A stretch of 64,000 nt of DNA from NCBI GenBank assembly GCA_052171895.1, contig JBQMRN010000002.1, forward strand, positions 62,001-126,000, in the 5' to 3' direction. The stretch comes from Arsenophonus sp052171895 (GTDB lineage: Bacteria; Pseudomonadota; Gammaproteobacteria; Enterobacterales; Enterobacteriaceae). Below are positions 61,036-64,000 of this stretch, in pieces. Position numbers and translations under genes: made by a program. Under the pieces are notes generated by a model. That model worked only from the letters and a program-made list of their open reading frames with translations, was not told the DNA's origin and made no database searches. The stretch's first letter is position 1, and each line of letters opens with the position of its first letter.

Positions 61036-61788
61036 ATGGCAGGTCATAGTAAATGGGCCAATACCAAACACCGTAAAGCAGCGCAAGATAGTAAACGAGG
61101 TAAAATTTTTACTAAAATTATTCGTGAACTGGTAACGGCTGCTCGTTTAGGTGGCGGTAATGCTGCCTCAAATCCACGATTGCGGACAGCGATTGATAAG
61201 GCGTTATCTAATAATATGACACGAAATACGGTAAATCGAGCAATCGTACGTGGTATAGGTAGTTATGATAATAACAATATAGAAACAATCCTTTATGAAG
61301 GATATGGTCCAGGCGGTACAGCTGTTATGGTTGAATGCTTAAGTGATAATCGTAATCATACAGTTTCTGATGTACGCCATGCTTTTACTAAATGCGGTGG
61401 TAATTTAGGTACAGATGGTTCTGTTGCTTATTTGTTTACTAAACGTGGAGTGATCTCATATGCACCAGGCATTGATGAAGATAATTTAATGGAAGCAGCA
61501 TTAGAAGCGGGTGCAAATGATATCAAATTTTATGATGATGGTGGAATCGATGTTTATAGTACGCAAGAAAACTTTTGTGATATAAAAGATGCTTTAGATA
61601 AGGCCGGTTTTAAGGCTGAAGCCGCTGAAGTGACAATGATCCCGTTAACCAAAGCAACTTTAGATGCTGATACTGCACCTAAACTTTTGCGTTTAATCGA
61701 TATGCTGGAAGATTCTGATGATGTACAAGAAGTCTATCATAATGGAGAAATTTCAGATGAAATTGCAGCTCAGCTATACTATAATTAA
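61036..61788 (+). CDS. yebC: YebC/TACO1-family protein
   Basis: Member of the YebC family, described as transcriptional regulators and, for some members, as factors relieving ribosome stalling. The 250-residue product (E. coli 246) begins MAGHSKWANTKHRKAAQDSKRGKIF and keeps NNMTRNTVNRAI, YEGYGPGGTAVMVECLSDNRNHT, FTKCGGNLGTDGSV and KLLRLIDMLEDSDDVQEVYHN. I start at the ATG with GGGAG seven bases upstream; the open frame extends eight codons further without homology. Confidence 0.95.
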   Translation: MAGHSKWANTKHRKAAQDSKRGKIFTKIIRELVTAARLGGGNAASNPRLRTAIDKALSNNMTRNTVNRAIVRGIGSYDNNNIETILYEGYGPGGTAVMVECLSDNRNHTVSDVRHAFTKCGGNLGTDGSVAYLFTKRGVISYAPGIDEDNLMEAALEAGANDIKFYDDGGIDVYSTQENFCDIKDALDKAGFKAEAAEVTMIPLTKATLDADTAPKLLRLIDMLEDSDDVQEVYHNGEISDEIAAQLYYN

Positions 61789-61801
61789 ATCATCTATTTG
61801 C

Positions 61802-62316
61802 ATGTTTAACCTATTCAGTAAGTCAATTATTCTTGGAATTGATCCTGGTTTTCGAATTAGCGGTTATGGTATTAACCGTTAACAAGGTCCACAGTTGATC
61901 TATTTAGGTAGTGGTTGTATACGTACTCAAGCAGAATAATCTTCAAACATGATTACAACGTATTTATACAGGTGTCATTAAAATGATTAGCCTATATCGA
62001 CCAGACAATTTTGTTGTTGAGCAGGTTTTATAGAGAAATGCCAATTCTTATCTAAAATTTAGCTCAAGTAAGAGGAATGCTGATTGCCAGTTTTTAAATA
62101 TGCATCGTGAGAAGTAAAACAATCCATTGCTGGCATTGGAGGAACCAGCGAAAAAATAAGTTCAGCATATGGTTATGATCTCTTAGTATCAAAACTGTTA
62201 TCACATTCTCAAGCTGAGAATGTGTTTAGCTATTGCGATCACACATCGTATTATTTTAATCAAAATTTAATTTGAATCAGACCGGGTTATCATTAGCTAA
62301 AATACGCTTGCATTAA
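61802..62316 (+). pseudogene. ruvC: ruvC Holliday-junction resolvase pseudogene
   Basis: RuvC cleaves Holliday junctions with RuvAB. The plus strand reads SIILGIDPGFRISGYGINR (including the first catalytic Asp), then a stop, QGPQLIYLGSGCIRTQAE, stops and frameshifts, PVFKYAS.EVKQSIAGIGG, and a C-terminus LSLAKIRLH. The span fits the 173-codon gene, and the start codon is in frame with the conserved N-terminus. ruvA, expected nearby, is not seen: an IS1595 end begins 20 bp later. Confidence 0.85.
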
Positions 62317-62335
62317 TAACTAGATATAATGGCTC

Positions 62336-63377
62336 TATCTTGGCAAAGATAGTTGCTTTGCGTGAAAAGCAACATGTAACCACATCTATATTTCAATTAT
62401 TTTTGTTTTAAACAATATTCTACAGGCCAGATAATTTGATAAATAAAAGGAGCCTACAGCATGGAATCTATTTAGCCATCCTTTTAATCAGCTGATATAA
62501 CTTTTTACATTTTAAATATGGAATTCCTTATTAATAACTCTCTAATTATCTAACCTTGCTTAATGGATACTGACTAATTTTATGCTCATTGGTAAAGGTT
62601 TCGTACTATTTGGCTCCATCCGAGGATATAATGGAGCCTTTATCGATGATCGGCTCAAGAAAACGGTTAACACACTCTGCATTAAATTCTTCAAGAATCT
62701 CATCGCTTATACATATGATACCATTCCGATCTCGGGCAATTAAGATCAAGATTCATTTTTTTATCTCCTCCTCTCCCTCGTTTTCTACATTTTCTATTGG
62801 GATAGAATCTTTTCATTTAAAAGATTCAGAAAAATATTTCGTCGAGTTCAACAATACCACTTAATACATATTCATGTTGGCTGTCGCCGATGAAGCAAGG
62901 GAATAAAATAGTGATATCGACACCATCTAAGTGCTGTTTTCAAATCAATGCTTCTTTGTTTCACTGACTCCCATAAAGTCAAGCTATTCAATATACATCT
63001 AAGATAAGTAAAACATTTATCCTTGTGATGTAGTTTCGCCAGAGGAGGACTTTCAGTAAGATTCTTAAATGTTTTCCTGCAATTGAGAATTTTACAACGA
63101 TATCGCTGTAACCCTAATGAATGTTCCCCAGCGGATAACATATTCACTCTGACAATATGGGCAGGACAAGGTGAAATGAGTTGCTTCAATACATGAATCG
63201 ACATCATCCGACAGATTATCATACCGAGCAAACTAATGAGATGCAGCTTTATGGTGGAAGGGAGTGAGGAAAGAGTCTCTTTGATTTGTATGACTGTTTG
63301 CTTTTTCATGGTAAGCTCTATAATGAAAATCCTTTATATAGTATAAGAGATTTCTAGCAAGAACCTTTGCCAACATA
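62336..63377 (-). mobile_element. IS1595-family element, both ends present, dead
   Basis: 1042 bp, minus orientation, ends 'tatcttggcaaag' and 'cctttgccaacata'. The 62872-63309 frame gives the longest unbroken transposase N-terminus in the window (145 codons): MKKQTVIQIKETLSSLPS, LGLQRYRCKILNCRKTFKNL, SLTLWESVKQRSIDLKTALRW. It then shifts frame, and the DDE part (62589-62864 region) is out of frame. Confidence 0.8.
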
Positions 63378-63382
63378 GGCAT

Positions 63383-64000
63383 ATCCCGCCATCGACCCAA
63401 AAATAAAGGTAGTGCGGATCGCTTAAATCACGCAGGTGTACCCATTGCCTGTCCTCTTGAAATCATTGCTGTTTCAGTCTTCTGATGATACAGGCAGAGA
63501 GGCCATATACTTTCTCACCGAGAAGGACTATCTGAGCTCCATGAAAATCACCGATGGAGATACCTCGCAGCTATCCACCATGCTAGCAACTCTTCGACGT
63601 TTTTTTACATGCTTCAAATAAGGCGTTAGCAAGAAGCTGTTGAAGTATATTCCATTGCTACTGCGATCCCCATTAACCTTAGGCACTTTAATTTCAAGAT
63701 CACCAATATCAATCTGTATAGTTCATTGTGATAAATAAGCGGTTACTGCAGACGGCATGAAGCCTCTCGATAAAGCGGCGTTCAGCATAATATTGTCGCA
63801 GCATAGCTTCTTACGAGCTCAGCTTCAACAGCGGTGCCTATTAGCTTTCTGGCACCATTACAGATGAGTTCATGCAATGGATCAGAGGTAATATCTGGTT
63901 TTGTAAATACTTGTAAGGTAGACTTTCATGACATATCATCTCTTTGTTGTTAAAATCATCTACGAAATTAATCAGCAGGACACACGCTATGATCTCCGAA
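63383..64000 (-). mobile_element. IS256-family fragment, runs off the right edge
   Basis: Matches the 5' half of other IS256 copies (from the 'aaaaataaaggtagtgcggatcg' part onward), starting abruptly 6 bp after the IS1595 end. Terminal sequence near 63990 ('cacgctatgatctccgaaa'-like) shows the element end is near the window edge. No open transposase frame. Confidence 0.65.

Noticed and set aside
27822..64000. The recurring 1.0-1.4-kb units as a novel retron-like or reverse-transcribed system
   Set aside because: The units have IS-type terminal repeats, in one case a target duplication, and decayed IS256, IS1595 or IS481 transposase motifs; no reverse transcriptase motif was found.

Overview
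The window is a piece of an AT-rich gammaproteobacterial chromosome of the order Enterobacterales, at a late stage of genome reduction. Every intact protein has a close Escherichia coli counterpart, and several blocks keep the E. coli gene order (deaD-[nlpI]-pnp-rpsO-truB-rbfA-infB-nusA-[rimP]-metY-leuU-secG-glmM-folP-ftsH-rlmE-[yhbY]-greA-[dacB]-obgE-rpmA-rplU-ispB; [zapE]-rplM-rpsI-sspA-sspB; cutC-cmoB-cmoA-yecN-aspS-[nudB]-yebC-[ruvC]; brackets mark pseudogenes). Low GC, many broken genes and dense dead insertion sequences (IS) point to a host-restricted insect symbiont. An Arsenophonus- or Sodalis-like lineage is my inference and is not proven here.

Layout: 1-2.2 kb, dead IS (IS256, IS1595 and IS91 families); 2.2-4.2 kb, waaG and a full-length but broken waaP (LPS core); 4.2-7.4 kb, an unidentified gene remnant, a second IS91 copy and an IS1595 copy; 7.7-26.8 kb, the largest IS-free block, carrying RNA decay, translation initiation, transcription elongation, cell-wall precursor, folate, protease and tRNA genes; 27-30.7 kb, dacB split by two adjoining IS; 30.8-33.9 kb, obgE-rpmA-rplU and divergent ispB; 34-39.1 kb, a Mu-type DNA-binding remnant, IS256 copies, mdh and an IS256 inverted duplication; 39.2-45.3 kb, zapE remnant, rplM-rpsI, sspA-sspB, arcB pseudogene and elbB remnant; 45.3-46.3 kb, an IS-scarred rearrangement junction; 46.5-62.3 kb, argS, cutC, cmoB-cmoA, yecN, aspS, yebC and the nudB and ruvC remnants, separated by nested IS; 62.3-64 kb, more dead IS.

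The intact genes are mostly core functions: ribosomal proteins (S15, L27, L21, L13, S9), translation factors and modifiers (IF2, RbfA, TruB, RlmE, CmoA, perhaps CmoB), ArgRS and AspRS, initiator tRNA and tRNA-Leu, RNA decay (PNPase, DeaD), transcription (NusA, GreA), secretion and proteolysis (SecG, FtsH, SspB), and GlmM, FolP, IspB and Mdh. The broken genes are mostly accessory, regulatory or quality-control functions: waaP, nlpI, rimP, yhbY, dacB, zapE, arcB, elbB, nudB and ruvC.

Four IS families (IS256, IS1595, IS91, IS481) account for most of the remaining DNA. I found no intact transposase frame among them. IS256 sits inside IS1595, IS481 and dacB, and IS1595 sits inside IS256, so both families were once active over the same period. 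I found no CRISPR array, secretion system, toxin-antitoxin pair or evident novel defence system. The features of most interest are the fossil record of gene and IS decay and a few borderline cases, chiefly the cmoA/cmoB junction.
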